From assembly GCA_023362775.1 (NCBI GenBank), contig JALMGJ010000003.1, forward strand, positions 74,556,855 to 74,620,854: a stretch of DNA of 64,000 nucleotides, given 5' to 3'. Shown one piece after another: positions 32,645 to 44,136 of the stretch (position 1 is the stretch's first letter; each line of letters begins with the position of its first letter). Position numbers and translations under genes: made by a program. This DNA comes from Charina bottae (Eukaryota > Chordata > Lepidosauria > Squamata > Charinaidae). The notes beneath the pieces are model-generated. The model saw nothing but the letters and a program-made list of their open reading frames with translations. It was not told where the DNA came from and did no database searches.

Positions 32645-33270
32645 CAGATGACCCATCTTTTAAAGAGGCGTTTCATAGTGAGAACTGTGGGACTGGAAGA
32701 TATGACAATTGAAATCAAAATTGGAGGTCAAAACACTAGCAAATTGAAATACATGCAAAACACCACACCGACAACTAAAAGTAAAGAAAACTTCAAAAAT
32801 CTCTTTATGAAATAAAAATGCAAAGTGAACAATCTGGATTAATTTTAACATTAAGAAGTCAAAGGTAATGCCAACCTAAATTTTTACTGAACTTACATTT
32901 CATGGCAAAGAAGTGAAAATGTTCAATAGCTTTATTTACTTGGGTTCAAGAATAGGTCAAGAGCGTTCTGGAGATGTAAAGAGAATTTTGGAGGGAAGAC
33001 AAGAAAAAGCAGACAAGATTATGAAATCTAATGATATTTCTGTGGCCACAGAATAATTAAAAAATAGTTTTCCAAGTTGTAACATACGACAAAGAAACCT
33101 GGATATTAAGAAAGGACAAGAGAAAAAAAAAAGGAACACCTTTGAATTATTGATTTGGAGGTGGTTACCAAGAGTACCACAGATTGCAAGAAGCGCTAAT
33201 CCATTTGCCCTGAATCAAATAGACTGTTCCAATTTCCCACAGCAAAGAGAAGGGCTGCAGCAAAAATCAC
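32645..33270 (+). mobile_element. Decayed RTE/Bov-B-like LINE fragment
   Basis: Broken plus-strand frames match the RT end and thumb of RTE-type LINEs: IEIKIGGQNTSKLKY, TTKSKENFKNLFMK, FIYLGSRIG, GRQEKADKIMKSNDISVAT, FELLIWRWLPRVPQIAR. The YADD box is mutated (KYMQNTT). Clearly older and more diverged than the four Bov-B copies. Confidence 0.65.
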
Positions 33271-33822
33271 ATCATGCACAACACTAATCTTACAGCATTC
33301 ATAGAAGTAATAAATTTTATAGCTAATTTTGATAACAAAGATGTACAGTCTAGTATCTGATGAAACTGATTAAGGTTGTTCTTGGCCACTACTACCATTT
33401 TTTCCCACCTCCATTCCCAGTAACAATTAAATCCTCCATATACAAAGTGATCAAGTATCACTTCATCTCTTTATTATTTCAATTTATATCCAGTCTTTCT
33501 ACTCATAGGACATGGAAGGCATTATAGACTAAAATACAATATAAACAATTAAGAACAAAGACTCCTCAATGGTGGCATGAAATGCAATACTTATAAGGGA
33601 GACTATGTCTCTCTTGTATAAAGTGGAAGAGCAGTTGAAACTTGCTTCCTAGGAGCTACTGTTAAATGTGTAGCTTCCCGGAGACGCTTTTGAGTACCAC
33701 CTCCTAGGGAAGAGCTATTTCAGAAAACTGGTGTTATGAAAGGAACTAGATGTCACTGGGGTAGATCTTGGGTTTGACCTTGTCCCAGTAATATAGTTTG
33801 GTCTTTTGGAGTGGGAGTAAGG
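33271..33822. other. No recognisable feature
   Basis: Mixed composition with no readable motif. Confidence 0.45.
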
Positions 33823-34382
33823 TGTGGGATATTGCTGGCTTATGGGGTTTCATAAAGCGCAGAGTAAACAAAACAGACAGAGTGCAGCGTTTAGTGCTAA
33901 AAGTATTTTACTTGTAGCATAAGGCAATAATGGATATGAGTTACATTATTGCAAAAAGAAAAAACAACAAACCATAAGCAGAGTTCCATCAGCAGATGTG
34001 AAGAACTTCATGGCTTATACAAAAGCCAGGTATAGTTACAGGTCATAAAAAGATTACATGGGAGCATGGCTACATGACAGACAGAAGTCAAGAAGCATAG
34101 ACCCATAGTTCACAGCTGAAATATACACTTGTTTCAGCTTTCTGATTGGAGGAAAACATGGAGTCATGGGTTACATACACTTAATGTTAAAACTAAAGAC
34201 TGTTGCACATAATATAAAACGCCATGAGATGGCAGTGTTGCACATTGTCTCCCCCCCGGGGAGCGGTTCTCATGGGACTGCCGATTAGCTAGCCAAAACA
34301 TGTGTCACATGGTCTGGCACCTGCAGTTTTGTTATGGGAAACACTTAAAGCAGAGGCATATGGAAAATTACAGTTTCTCACA
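33823..34382 (-). repeat. Candidate solo LTR, about 560 bp
   Basis: The segment begins TGTGGG and ends CTCACA on the plus strand (TG...CA). Its minus strand contains TATAAGCC at about 34014-34021 and a downstream AGTAAA possible poly(A) signal near 33905-33912, at LTR-like spacing. It is noncoding and more GC-rich than its flanks. I see no matching target duplication and no internal retroviral sequence. Confidence 0.3.
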
Positions 34383-36722
34383 TGTTAGCAGTGGAGGAAC
34401 CATTTGAACCCTACACAGAATAACTCTGACATAAGGATCCAACCTATAGGCTTGACATAGTTCCTCATATCTGGTGCTTGCCCTTAAAAAATTTTTTCCA
34501 TGTAATTTCCTGGTGATGTTTATGCAGTTGGACACATCTTGAACATACTGTATATATACATATTCTTATTTGTAATTATACCTGCAATATGTGTGTTTCA
34601 GATTCACAGGTTTCCTTACACTGATACTGTTTATTAAGTTATAACATAGTATAACATCTAAGATGGTTTTTAGATGACTGATTTACTTTGTATCTTAAAT
34701 TTCATATGCTGTAGGCAGAAAGGCACTGAAAAATCTTGGCAGAGTATTCTGAAAAGATCAGCATAGATTCCTATGGTAAGTGCTTTCTTTATTCCAGAGC
34801 TACAAATGCCAAGAGATTTAAGGATACAGCAGTAGAGGGTTCTGTGTGGCTTAATATCTCAGTGAATTTTCAAATGTTTACAAAGAATTGTTTTACGAAA
34901 TGTCATGTTATCTCAGTTCATGCATTCATTTCTCAGAGGGCGGGGTTTATGTATAGTCCAATTATGTGGCAGAGGATTCAAGAGCTGGACAATATGGTGA
35001 ACATGTAGTTATTTACTGTTGTACATCTGGCAAAATCTGTTCTTGTTGAAGCAAGAGGCTTAATATTTTCTGAAACTGCTGGAAGTGGTACCAATAGGCA
35101 GCTCAAGTTGATTGATCAAACCATCTTTGAAAAGATGTTCTTATTTTACAGTTTCTAGATTTCAATGAACAAAGCCCCAGAAAAATATATGAACCAGAAA
35201 AATTCTCTGTAATTCATCATGTTAGAATACAGATACCTCCAGCTCCATGTTGGTTTTTAGAATATATTCTCTCCTTAAATTGTAGAAGCTGTTTATTAAC
35301 TGACTTATTTACAAGCTCTCGGGAGGCTTTATTGGTGCCATTATTGAAATATTCTTTCTCAGTAGCCTCCATTGTCATTAACTTGACAGGGGCCATTGAG
35401 AAAGGATAGATTAATTTAGTGACCAGGTAGTTAAGATCCATGGAACTAATCTTTTGGATAACATGGTCCCAAGCCATTACAGGTTTTAAAAACAAACAGA
35501 ACCAAACTTATTTGTTGGATCTAAAAACAGACTGGGATAACAGCGCAGGTGAAATAAGTTCATATCGTCTTATCTCCATTCAGTGCCCTGTTATTTAGTA
35601 GCTGAAGTTTTTTGAACAGTCTCCTTTGCTGGATATAGAAAAGGTTTTGCTTTTTGAAAAAATGGGGATAAAAGTGACTAGAATGAGGCTGGGTAAAGAA
35701 TAGGGAATCCATGGTCTGCTGCAGCTTCTAATTAATGTTGACATCTCCAAGAAGCTGGAAAAGCTTAAAAAAAAAACGAAGCAAAGGATTATTAGGTTTA
35801 AGAAGTATAGCCAGGAATTTCTGCTACATTTTTGGTGCTTTATGTGTTGAGGTACATTTCATTTTCTTTATCCTTTTGTGTAAGTTACAGTTGAGTATTC
35901 AATTTTAGCTTTTATGCATATTTCAGCCTATATTTCTGAAGATATATTTTAGAATCTTTTTGGGATCTGTAATATTGCAGATGGACTCTTCATTTGTAGC
36001 AAGCCAGTGCCCGCTTGTGGTCTTTCTGGAATATTGTATTTTCTTTTAGATTTTTTTTAATGAACATGCAAACTGCTTTATAGCCATGTTCTGAGCAGCT
36101 CTTCCTTTTTACAGGGAATGTCTATATGTTAATATTTAAAGCTCAAAAGGGTGGTGTGACATGCTGTTCTTTTTTATAGTAAAGTTTTATTTTGTCTATC
36201 TCCTGTGAGATTAATTTATCTCCCAGGCAGAAGAAGGGACTGAAGGTCACCACACTTTGCTACATAGTCAGGAGGTGGTGCTATCAACATTATTTCTTAT
36301 TCTTATTCTTATTTTGGCTTTTAATTGCCAGAATGGCAGCAAAGAGTTTGAAAACCCTATCTCTCTTGAATATCATGGTTTAAAACTCCCCTAATTATTC
36401 AGATTTTGGTGGGGTGCCCTCTAGAAAATAGGTGGTAACAATAGGTGGTAACAACTATCAAGCTGCTATACCAAAACAGAAGATGGGTCTAGGGTGTGAA
36501 GACCTAGAGGGCTTCTGGGAGAGGATGTTTGTGATCTCTGTCAGCCTGTGGGCCTCAGCTTTGCTATCAAGGTTTTTTTGTTTTGTTTTATTTTTCGCAT
36601 TTTTACTGAAATTAGGAATTTTAAAGGAGAAAAGGATATGGGTAACAACTGTTTATCTTTCAACCAATACCTGAAGCCTGGCAGGTGCTTATGACATCCA
36701 TTTTACTCCTTAAAACTCTTGG

Positions 36723-36724
<2 letters not shown>
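34383..36724. other. No recognisable feature (2.3 kb)
   Basis: Short frames on both strands only. The minus frame 35217-35495 (92 codons) is charged but matches no family I know. No tails, TIRs or tandem repeats were seen. Confidence 0.45.
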
Positions 36725-36763
<39 letters not shown>

Positions 36764-36777
36764 AAACACACACACAC
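36725..36777. repeat. (CA)n microsatellite
   Basis: About 26 CA units with a few interruptions (TACACAAA). Confidence 0.97.
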
Positions 36778-37989
36778 GTTTCAAGGTGGGCTTTACACCA
36801 ATCCACTTCAGTTATGAAGTCCTTGACATACCACACATGTCAAGCCTGGTGAGACTTTTCAGGCTACTGAAGTTTGACATCCCTGGTCTATTCTATGCAA
36901 AATTACAGCACAGTGGATGGATTATTAATATGAAAGAGCTACAAAGTCTAGAAGGGTTCAGTGCCAATAAGTATATCATATCTGTGTATGTGTGCCTTTT
37001 TTCTGACCAATCCAATCACAGCAAAAGGCCGAATCATCCATCTGATTTGTACTTCCAAATGAGTCATCCAAGGTAGAGGGTATAAGAATGGCCTTGAAGG
37101 ACAGGAGATAGAGGTGCTACCAAGGCAATGGTCAGATAAGCAGGGGTTGAATCTGTTCCAAGAAACTAATTTGAGAAAACAATTCAGACAAGCCCTTCCT
37201 TGTTTCACATGAACTTAAAGTGAGGAGGGATGTACATTCAGACTTGCAAGATTCTGTTATTATAGATGTTACAATAAAAGTAGTCCTTACCTATATGGCA
37301 TTGCTTTCTTAGTCTGGTCTACCTTGTGGGACTGACATCCAAATTATTCATCGTGACTATAACCCCCTTCAAGTTGCTGAACAGTTATTTACCAATTTAC
37401 AATTGTCTCATTTGATGCTGGATTTCAGGCAATGTGTTTATCATGCTCAAAACTTGCAATCTGTACTGAAAAAAAATACAGTTATGGTATGTTAGGGGAA
37501 ACAGGTTCTAATTCAAAGAATTGTGTGACATACATTTAATTTGAAATGTATGTCACCACAGTTGCAAACTTCACTGGAAGCAGCAGACTATGGGCTCTTT
37601 TACAATTCCCTGGCTACTCCCACATGTAACAGGCAGGCTCTGCATTAAACATGGGAAGGAGTCCTTTACAAAGCTTTCCTGCCAGACTGGAAACCACATG
37701 TACTACTTTCAAGATAACAAATGTGGTGCATGTATTCAGACTGTTAACAACATCAAATGACTGATGCATGTAGGTTTGGGGGGAGGGAGTTGTTTTTTGG
37801 GGAGGTGGGATGCTATATATGATCTGATTGGATAGGTATACACTAATCCAGATTTAAATTGGTTGTGATTTTAACTGAAATGGCACTGATTTTTTTTTCT
37901 GCCACTTGTTCTGATTTTAATGCTTTTACCTGAGCAAAATCATCCAGAACCTATTCTCTAACAACAGTAGGGTTAAACATTTATCCTGC
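36778..37989. other. No recognisable feature
   Basis: The frame at 36786-37076 has no known motif; the remainder is short frames. Confidence 0.45.
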
Positions 37990-38090
37990 TTCAGTAACAT
38001 CTATTAACAGAGTCCCCCTTCTGGGGGAGATGGGCAGTGATATAAATATAAATGATGAATAGTAAATAAATATTATAAACAATAAAGGGC
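37990..38090 (+). repeat. L2/SINE-type 3' tail
   Basis: ACAGAGTCCCCC..GGGGGAGATGGGCAGTGATATAAAT followed by AATAAATATT is the common squamate 3' end; the body upstream is not readable. Confidence 0.65.
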
Positions 38091-38520
38091 TTTGGTAGCA
38101 ATGTGTATATATTATATTTCCTAATCTTCCTATCATTGTCATTGCCTCCCTGGAAAGCATGACAGATTATGAACAATGGCCCTTGTATACAGATGAGGTT
38201 GTTGAGGTTGCAAAAGTAACATAGCTCAAGGATCCATCAGTTTCATATGTGACCTGAATAGATTTTTTTAAATGCTTGGAAGATGTTACTAAACTTTGGC
38301 ATAAAAGAAGATTCAGTATAGGATGTATAGGTCATCAGGATCAGGTGTGATAGATAATCAAAATAGAACACGACATATTTTCTCCATGGTGTATGTGTAT
38401 GTGAATACACACAGATCTTTTGATGAAGTGCTTTTGGGAACCTAGAGTTAAGTAAGGAGAGAGAGAAAAAGAGAGTGGCCAAGTTAGGATATAAAACTGG
38501 GCAGAGCCTTCTCTAGATGG

Positions 38521-38562
38521 ATCCAATCCAATCCAATCCAATCCAATCCAATCCAATCCAAT
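38521..38562. repeat. (ATCCA)n microsatellite
   Basis: Eight perfect ATCCA units; the minus-strand Trp-Ile-Gly-Leu-Asp frame it opens is an artefact. Confidence 0.97.
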
Positions 38563-40503
38563 AGTGACGACTCACTCCTTTGATATTAACTTAGAAACTT
38601 TTAGCACAAGCCATGATAGGATATGAAAATGTTCTTTTATTAATACAAGTGAATAGAATCAATGCAAAGAGCAGACTAAACATTTTCACGTGCAAAGATA
38701 TTTTAAAACCTGCCAGACTCTCAAGCACCCCTCATCCACCCCTCCCTACCTGACTTACTTCCCATAACTTTACATTGCCAGCCTTTGATGTTTCCAGATG
38801 GATGGCCTTGGAGTCTGGTTCCTCTCCCCCCCCCCTTAATGCCTGCATGCCACTCTTATCTCTAATGGTTGCTCTACTGTCTGGCAAACACTCTAACTAA
38901 TTACCACAGACTTCTCACTAACTAGTTACTACAAATCCCATCTATCTAAGGCAGAATGGCAGGATGGCATCCTGACAACAATGCACAAAGTAGACTCATC
39001 CACTCAAATGCTCCATAGAGCTGCTCAAAGTCTTCCCAAGATCTTCCTCTGCAATAGCTAGTGAAACAAACTATTTTGCTTGACCAGCTATCCGGACCAG
39101 CTATCAAGTATATTTTGAGCATTACATGCATGCTTAGAAAACTTAGAAGGGCCTTGAAGCAGCACTCAGATGGCTGTGGCTGATTTGTATCTTCACATTT
39201 GCAGATCCAGAGAAAGATATGCGTAAGCCTAATATTGATAGATCCAGATATATATCCTTGCTTGGCTAAAGCTTTTCAGTACATCCATAGTTATAATTTT
39301 AGTTGTTCCCACTCCACTGACCTAAGAAAAAAATTCTTATAGTACTCAGTGATCTTCAGTTTCACCTGCATTCCACTTATAAAATACAACATGTTTACAA
39401 TATTCAGGTTATTTATCTTTCAAACAATACCTGAAGCAGGTTATTATTATAGCTATTTTACAGAATGAGAACAGAGTGTGAGAGACAGCTTATACCACTT
39501 TACGTATTCAGCTGTAGTCTGACAAAAGCAAACCATTGCTTATTTCAAGGGATGGGTTTATCCATATCAACAAAGCATAATTCGACAAACCACAATATGG
39601 ATTTGTATTATACGTGGTCATGACCAGTGATTTGTTTCTCAAGCCATACAGTGAAGCTGTAGCAAAAAGCCCTTGAACACAGGTTGCTCAGATCTTACAT
39701 TGGAACTGTGGGTTTTTTTAGTTTCACTTTTTAATAATGGTAACAACAACATGTCCCATTTATACTATTTCACCGGAACAGTCACTGAAGCTTGCTGTGA
39801 TAATGAAGAGAAAGCAAGAATTGAATAGCTGCCCTTTTGTGTTACCTGTCCCTCAATTCATAATGGATGAAGAGTGTCTGCAGAAAGGATGAATGGATCA
39901 GTGTGTGTCATTTCACAACTGTGCATTTATAAATCTTTTCTTTTCCCTTTCTACATTAGTCAGCACAGGAATTCATAGTTAAAATGATACATATTTTCGC
40001 ACAAAATACATATGTCTTTCAAAGTAAGCACAGATAATGCATTTTATTGTAAAATATGCATTTTAGAAACTTCCTGCAATGTATATGGGAGCAAAGATTA
40101 CACTGAAAATGTAAAGAATGAAATCCAAAGGATAACCACGTTCTATCTGCGCATGGATCCAGGAAATACAGATCACTTCAACATATGCATTAAATGAAAT
40201 CTTAAATCACAGGTGTAGACATTTACCATGCATTACATTTATATGATACTTTTCCTCCAAAAGGGCAAGATAGTGATTATGCCCCCTTTCACATTTTGTT
40301 CCACAACAGCCATATAAGGTAGATTAGGCTGAAGGAAAATAGTCAGTCACTGAGTGGCTCAAAATGACCCAATCAGGTTTATAGCTAGTTTTACCTCATC
40401 CCATCATTCTGGTAAAATATCCGTTTTCTGCTGCATGAGTGACAGGAGAAATTTAGATTTAAAAAAACAGTGAAAGGAGTTAAATGTCAAACCCTACTGC
40501 TTT
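38563..40503. other. No recognisable feature (1.9 kb)
   Basis: AT-rich, with short frames only; no repeat ends recognised. Confidence 0.45.
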
Positions 40504-40872
40504 ATTTATTTATTTATATCTTTTATTTATTTTATATCCTGCCTTTATTATTTTTATAAGTAACTCAAGGCGGCGAAAATACTGTACCTAATACTCCTTC
40601 CTCCTCCTATTTTCCCCACAACAACCACCCTGTGAGGTGAGTTGGGCTGAGAGAGAGTGACTGGTCCAAGGTCACCCAGCCGGCTTTCAGGCCTAAGGCG
40701 GGACTAGAACTCTCAGTCTCCTGGTTTCCCATTGGCTCCTTCCTAGGGCTGAGAGAGAGAGTGACTGGCCCAAAGTCACCCAGCCGGCTTTCATGCCTGA
40801 GGCGGGACTAGAACTCACAGACTCCTGGTTTCTAGCCTGGAGCCTTAACCACTAGACCAAACTGGCTATCCA
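40504..40872 (-). mobile_element. Two partial tRNA-derived SINEs in tandem
   Basis: On the minus strand the right copy (about 40736-40872) has a full tRNA-like head (TTTGGTCTAGTGGTTAAGG, GAGTTCTAGTCC) and body but stops at CTAGGAAGGAGCC. The left copy (40504-40735) lacks its head (starts GGAAACCAGGAGACTG) but has body and an A-rich L2-like 3' tail (GCCGCCTTGAGTTACTT..AATAAATAAATAAA). The two bodies repeat the same GGGTGACC..CTCTCAGCCC segment. Confidence 0.85.
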
Positions 40873-41437
40873 CCGTCCACCCTGTTTCTGCTTTCAGATA
40901 AAAATTAGAAGTGCTAGGAAATCTAATCACCAGTCACTCATGCTTTATTTTGTTTGGCTCTGCCCGAGTGCCCACTTTCAGCTAACTCTTCCAATATCAG
41001 TCAGTAGGGGTTTCTTACTTAATGGCCTCAAAGCATGAAGATACCAGGTGTGTTCAAAGGGAATGTGAAAATATATAACAGCAGGAAAGTCTGCTATCCA
41101 CACTGTTGTGAATTAATTAAACTGTACAGTGAGTTAAGAATATATTTGACTTACTGCAGTTGAATCCAGTGCTTAAATCTGACTGCAGATAGCTCATTCT
41201 GTCCCGTCATTTTTAGAGTTTTAATGGAAAGAGTGAGGGTAATCTAAAATATCAAAATTAAAAATAGTTGAAGATATATTCAAGAGTTCTGTGAGATCAA
41301 AGGGTTCAAGTTAAAACACAAACTTCCTTCTGGGAAAGATTCTGAAGTTATTTATCAAAAGGCTTTAATTCAGCTTGGTGTCTTCCCTATGTAATGGACT
41401 ACATATGTCAGTAAACTGAGCAGCCCAGTCATTTGAC
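40873..41437. other. No recognisable feature
   Basis: Short frames only. Confidence 0.45.
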
Positions 41438-41506
41438 CAGTGTTTCTCAACCTTGGCAACTTTAAGATGTGTTGGGCTTCATCTCCCAGAATTGCCTAGC
41501 CAGCAT
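41438..41506 (+). mobile_element. Left half of a hAT MITE
   Basis: CAGTGTTTCTCAACCTTGGC and the following TTTAAGATGTG..CTTCATCTCCCAGAATT match the left arms of the MITEs at 13667 and 53862. The right arm is missing, and readable L2 coding sequence starts right after. Confidence 0.85.
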
Positions 41507-42235
41507 GTTTGTGAAGTTTGGTTTTAGGGACCAGATGGTATTGCTGCTATTATACCAGCCTCCCTGATGCATTGTGGCTTCCGTAGCTGAACTGCTAGAT
41601 GCTGTGACAAGGCTGGCAGTTGCGTTCCCAAAACTGATGGTACTGAGGGACTTTCATCTGCCTTCCCTGGCTTGGGAGTGCAAGGTGACTTGAGAATTCA
41701 TGGCCATCATGGCAACCATGGACCTGACAGATTTTTGAGGGCCCAACACATAGCAGAGTTTACAGAGTAGATCTAGTTTTTTTCTTGGCAACATGAATCT
41801 GGATGTGCGGGATATTAACATCAGTCCCTTGTCATGGTTAGATCATGTTTTTTAACCTTGGAGTTCTTTGCAGCTGCTCCCTACCATAAGGATGAAGGAC
41901 CTATTTGATAGGTCTGCCCAGGAACCTGATGAATTCTGTTGGGTTTCAGAGGGAACTAGGAGTTGTTTCTGAGGCTCTTATGCATGGTTTGACTGAGGCC
42001 TTAGTCACTGCTGGGAATGAGAAGGTGATGACAACATTGGATTTGATTATACCAGTTCAGACTCTCTCTGTTCATGGATCTTGGAGAGTTCCCTGGTTTT
42101 CAGAGGAACTCTGGGAGATGAAGCAGCAGAAGACATGCCTAAAGCACCACTGGAGAAAAACAAAGAACTAACCTAAACAAGCATGGGTAAGAGCCTTTGT
42201 TAAGGATTACCTTGTGGCAATAAGAGTGGCAAAAT

Positions 42236-42524
42236 ATAATTATTTATTTATTTATATTTCTAACTTATATCACCGCCCATCTCCCCCCATTCCAGAGGGG
42301 ACTCTGGGCGGTTTACACCAAGCCAGCAATTAAAACATATAAAATTTATAAAATAGAATACATAATTTAATTAAATATATAAGATCCAAGAGGCTCTGAT
42401 GTTAGGCTTTAAAGAACCCTATGGAGCAAGCCAACCCCAAGAGGAGCTATTACTCCCCCCATCCCAAGCGAGGTGGATGGGGGAAGTTATAAATATTATT
42501 AATATATTTAAAATAAATAAAATT
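42236..42524 (-). mobile_element. L2-type 3' end inserted in reverse inside the L2
   Basis: Starts with (TTTA)n, then CCGCCCATCTCC..GAGGGGACTCTGGGCGGTTTACA, the complement of an L2 3' end, and continues as L2 3' region to about 42524. It splits the linker region of the host L2. The flanking sequence is an inverted, not direct, repeat: ATAAGAGTGGCAAAAT at 42220-42235 and its complement at 42525-42540. Confidence 0.75.
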
Positions 42525-42970
42525 ATTTTGCCACTCTTATCACATCCTCAGATAGCTGGCCAGCATCTCTATTCAAGGCAAGCTCATCCGTTCTTGGTAA
42601 GGAGGGGACAGAAAAACATCTGCAGGGCTGCTATGAGAACTATTCAAGGCATTAGTCACATAAAGTTGCTTGGATCTGCTCTGACCTGGACTCTGGCTGT
42701 GCAGGTCTTATGGAGTTGATTGAGGCATAATCTGGCTTTGCTATCTGTGAAGAGTTTGAGCCTGTTGGTCCTCAGGAAGTGGGCAGGGTCCTTGGAGCTA
42801 TGTGGTCACCTGTGTATTAGATCCATGTCCTTTATGGTTGGTCAACTACTCTTGGGAGATGACATGTGATTGGATCCAGGCAGTGGTGAATGTATACTTG
42901 AAAGAAGAAGTGTTCCCACCAATTCTTAAAGAGATGGTGGTCCATCTCCTCCTCAAGAAACCATCACTGG

Positions 42971-43561
42971 TTGGTTATATTAGGGTGGCCTCCGAAAAAT
43001 TCTGCAAATTACTTGGGAAGATAGGCGGACTAATGTTAGCGTATTAGAAGAAGCGAAAACCACCAGCATTGAAACAATGATCATCCAACATCAACTTCGC
43101 TGGACCGGTCATGTTGTTTGAATGCCTGACCATCGTCTTCCAAAGCAGCTACTTTACTCCCAACTTAAGAATGGAAAACGGAATATTGGTGGACAGCAAA
43201 AGAGATTCAAAGATACTCTCAAAGCTAATTTAAAAAAATGTAATATCAGCATTGAGAACTGGGAAGCCCTAACTCATGAGCGTTTCAATTGGAGGTCAGC
43301 CTTTATTAATGGCGCTATGGACTTTGAAGAAGCACGAGTACAGGGCGAAAGGGAGAAACGAGCTAAAAGGAAGGCACGTCAGGCAAACCCTCATCATGAC
43401 CGTCTCCCACCCGGAAACCTATGCCCCCACTGTGGGAGGTTGTGCGGATCCAGAATTGGCCTTTACAGCCACTTACGGATCCACCGTTAAAATTTTACCT
43501 TTGGAAGACAATCTTACTCGGCTACGAGTGATCGCCAATGAATGAAAAAGTGATCGCCAAT
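42971..43561 (+). mobile_element. 3' end of a LINE whose protein ends in a C2H2 zinc finger
   Basis: A non-LTR retrotransposon 3' section nested in the L2. Coding motifs: TTSIETMIIQHQLRWTGHVV, DHRLPKQLLYSQL, GKRNIGGQQKRFKDTLK, then a terminal CPHCGRLCGSRIGLYSHLRIHR finger. A TGATCGCCAATGAA repeat marks its 3' end (43531-43561). Flanks are ATCACTGG at 42963-42970 and 43599-43606 (target duplication). The same C-terminal organisation is widespread in fish genomes; the clade name is not certain to me. Confidence 0.8.
43122..43490 (+). pseudogene. LINE C-terminal domain with C2H2 zinc finger
   Basis: A 122-codon open frame. The N-terminal half is the conserved LPKQLLY..GKR..KRFKDTLKANLK region; the middle is a basic helix (EKRAKRKARQ). 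The last 22 residues form one C2H2 finger with ligands Cys, Cys, His, His. The finger is thought to bind nucleic acid during retrotransposition (inference). A stop just upstream (TGA before MPDHRLP) separates it from RWTGHVV. Confidence 0.8.
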
Positions 43562-43599
43562 GCTGGTATAATAGCAGCAATGCCATCTGATCCCTAAAA
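43562..43599 (-). repeat. 38-bp inverted copy of L2 endonuclease region
   Basis: GCTGGTATAATAGCAGCAAT and the next 17 bases are the reverse complement of 41521-41559 with two differences. The segment lies between the zinc-finger LINE end and the resumed L2. Confidence 0.9.
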
Positions 43600-43628
43600 T
43601 CACTGGATCGTACACTGCTGGACAATTT

Positions 43629-44136
43629 TTGTCCAGTCTCAAAACTTCCCTTTTAGAGAAAACTATTGTGAAGGTGGTCAGGTTGTTGCTTCAGAGAGCC
43701 CTGGGGGAAACATATTATCTGGATCTTTTTCAGTTGAGTTTCAGACCTGGGCATGGTACTGAGATGTTATTGATCACACTTGTTGATGATCTCTGGTGGA
43801 GCCACAATGAGGATAGCATCCTGACCCTCGTTCATCTCTCAGCACCCTTCAGTACCATCAATCATGGTATCATTCTGGATCAGCTTAGGGGGTTAGGAGT
43901 GGGGGCTCAGTATTGCATTGATTCTCCTCCTTCCTTCAGGACTGGTTCCAGTTGGTGGGGGAAAGGGGTCTAGCCATAGCTCCCTGCTTTACAAAGTTCC
44001 TCAGGGCTCTACTCTTTCCCCATTCCTATTTAACATCTACATGAAGCTGCTGGGTGAGATCATCTACCAGCATGGGATTAAGCTTCCCTTGAAAACCATT
44101 TGGAAGCTACAGCTGGTCCAGAATACAGCAGCATGA
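43629..44136 (+). pseudogene. L2 reverse transcriptase remnant
   Basis: Two overlapping open pieces. The first holds the finger and palm entry (PFLEKTIVKVV, SFRPGHGTEML, HLSAPFSTINHGII in place of DLSAAFDTIDHGIL, so the first catalytic Asp is lost). After a frameshift near 43940 the second holds VPQGSTLSPFLFNIYMKLLGE and LQLVQNTAA. The YADD segment is deleted between them and the post-RT region. Confidence 0.85.

Noticed and set aside
35217..35495. A 92-codon minus-strand gene
   Set aside because: No recognisable domain, no conserved neighbour and no splice or promoter signal; length is compatible with chance.
38341..38556. Trp-Ile-Gly-Leu-Asp repeat peptide on the minus strand
   Set aside because: Produced by the (ATCCA)n microsatellite.
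43122..43490. A C2H2 zinc-finger host gene
   Set aside because: The single finger ends a LINE C-terminal domain (RWTGHVV..LPKQLLY..KRFKDTLK) and sits between insertion-site repeats in an L2.
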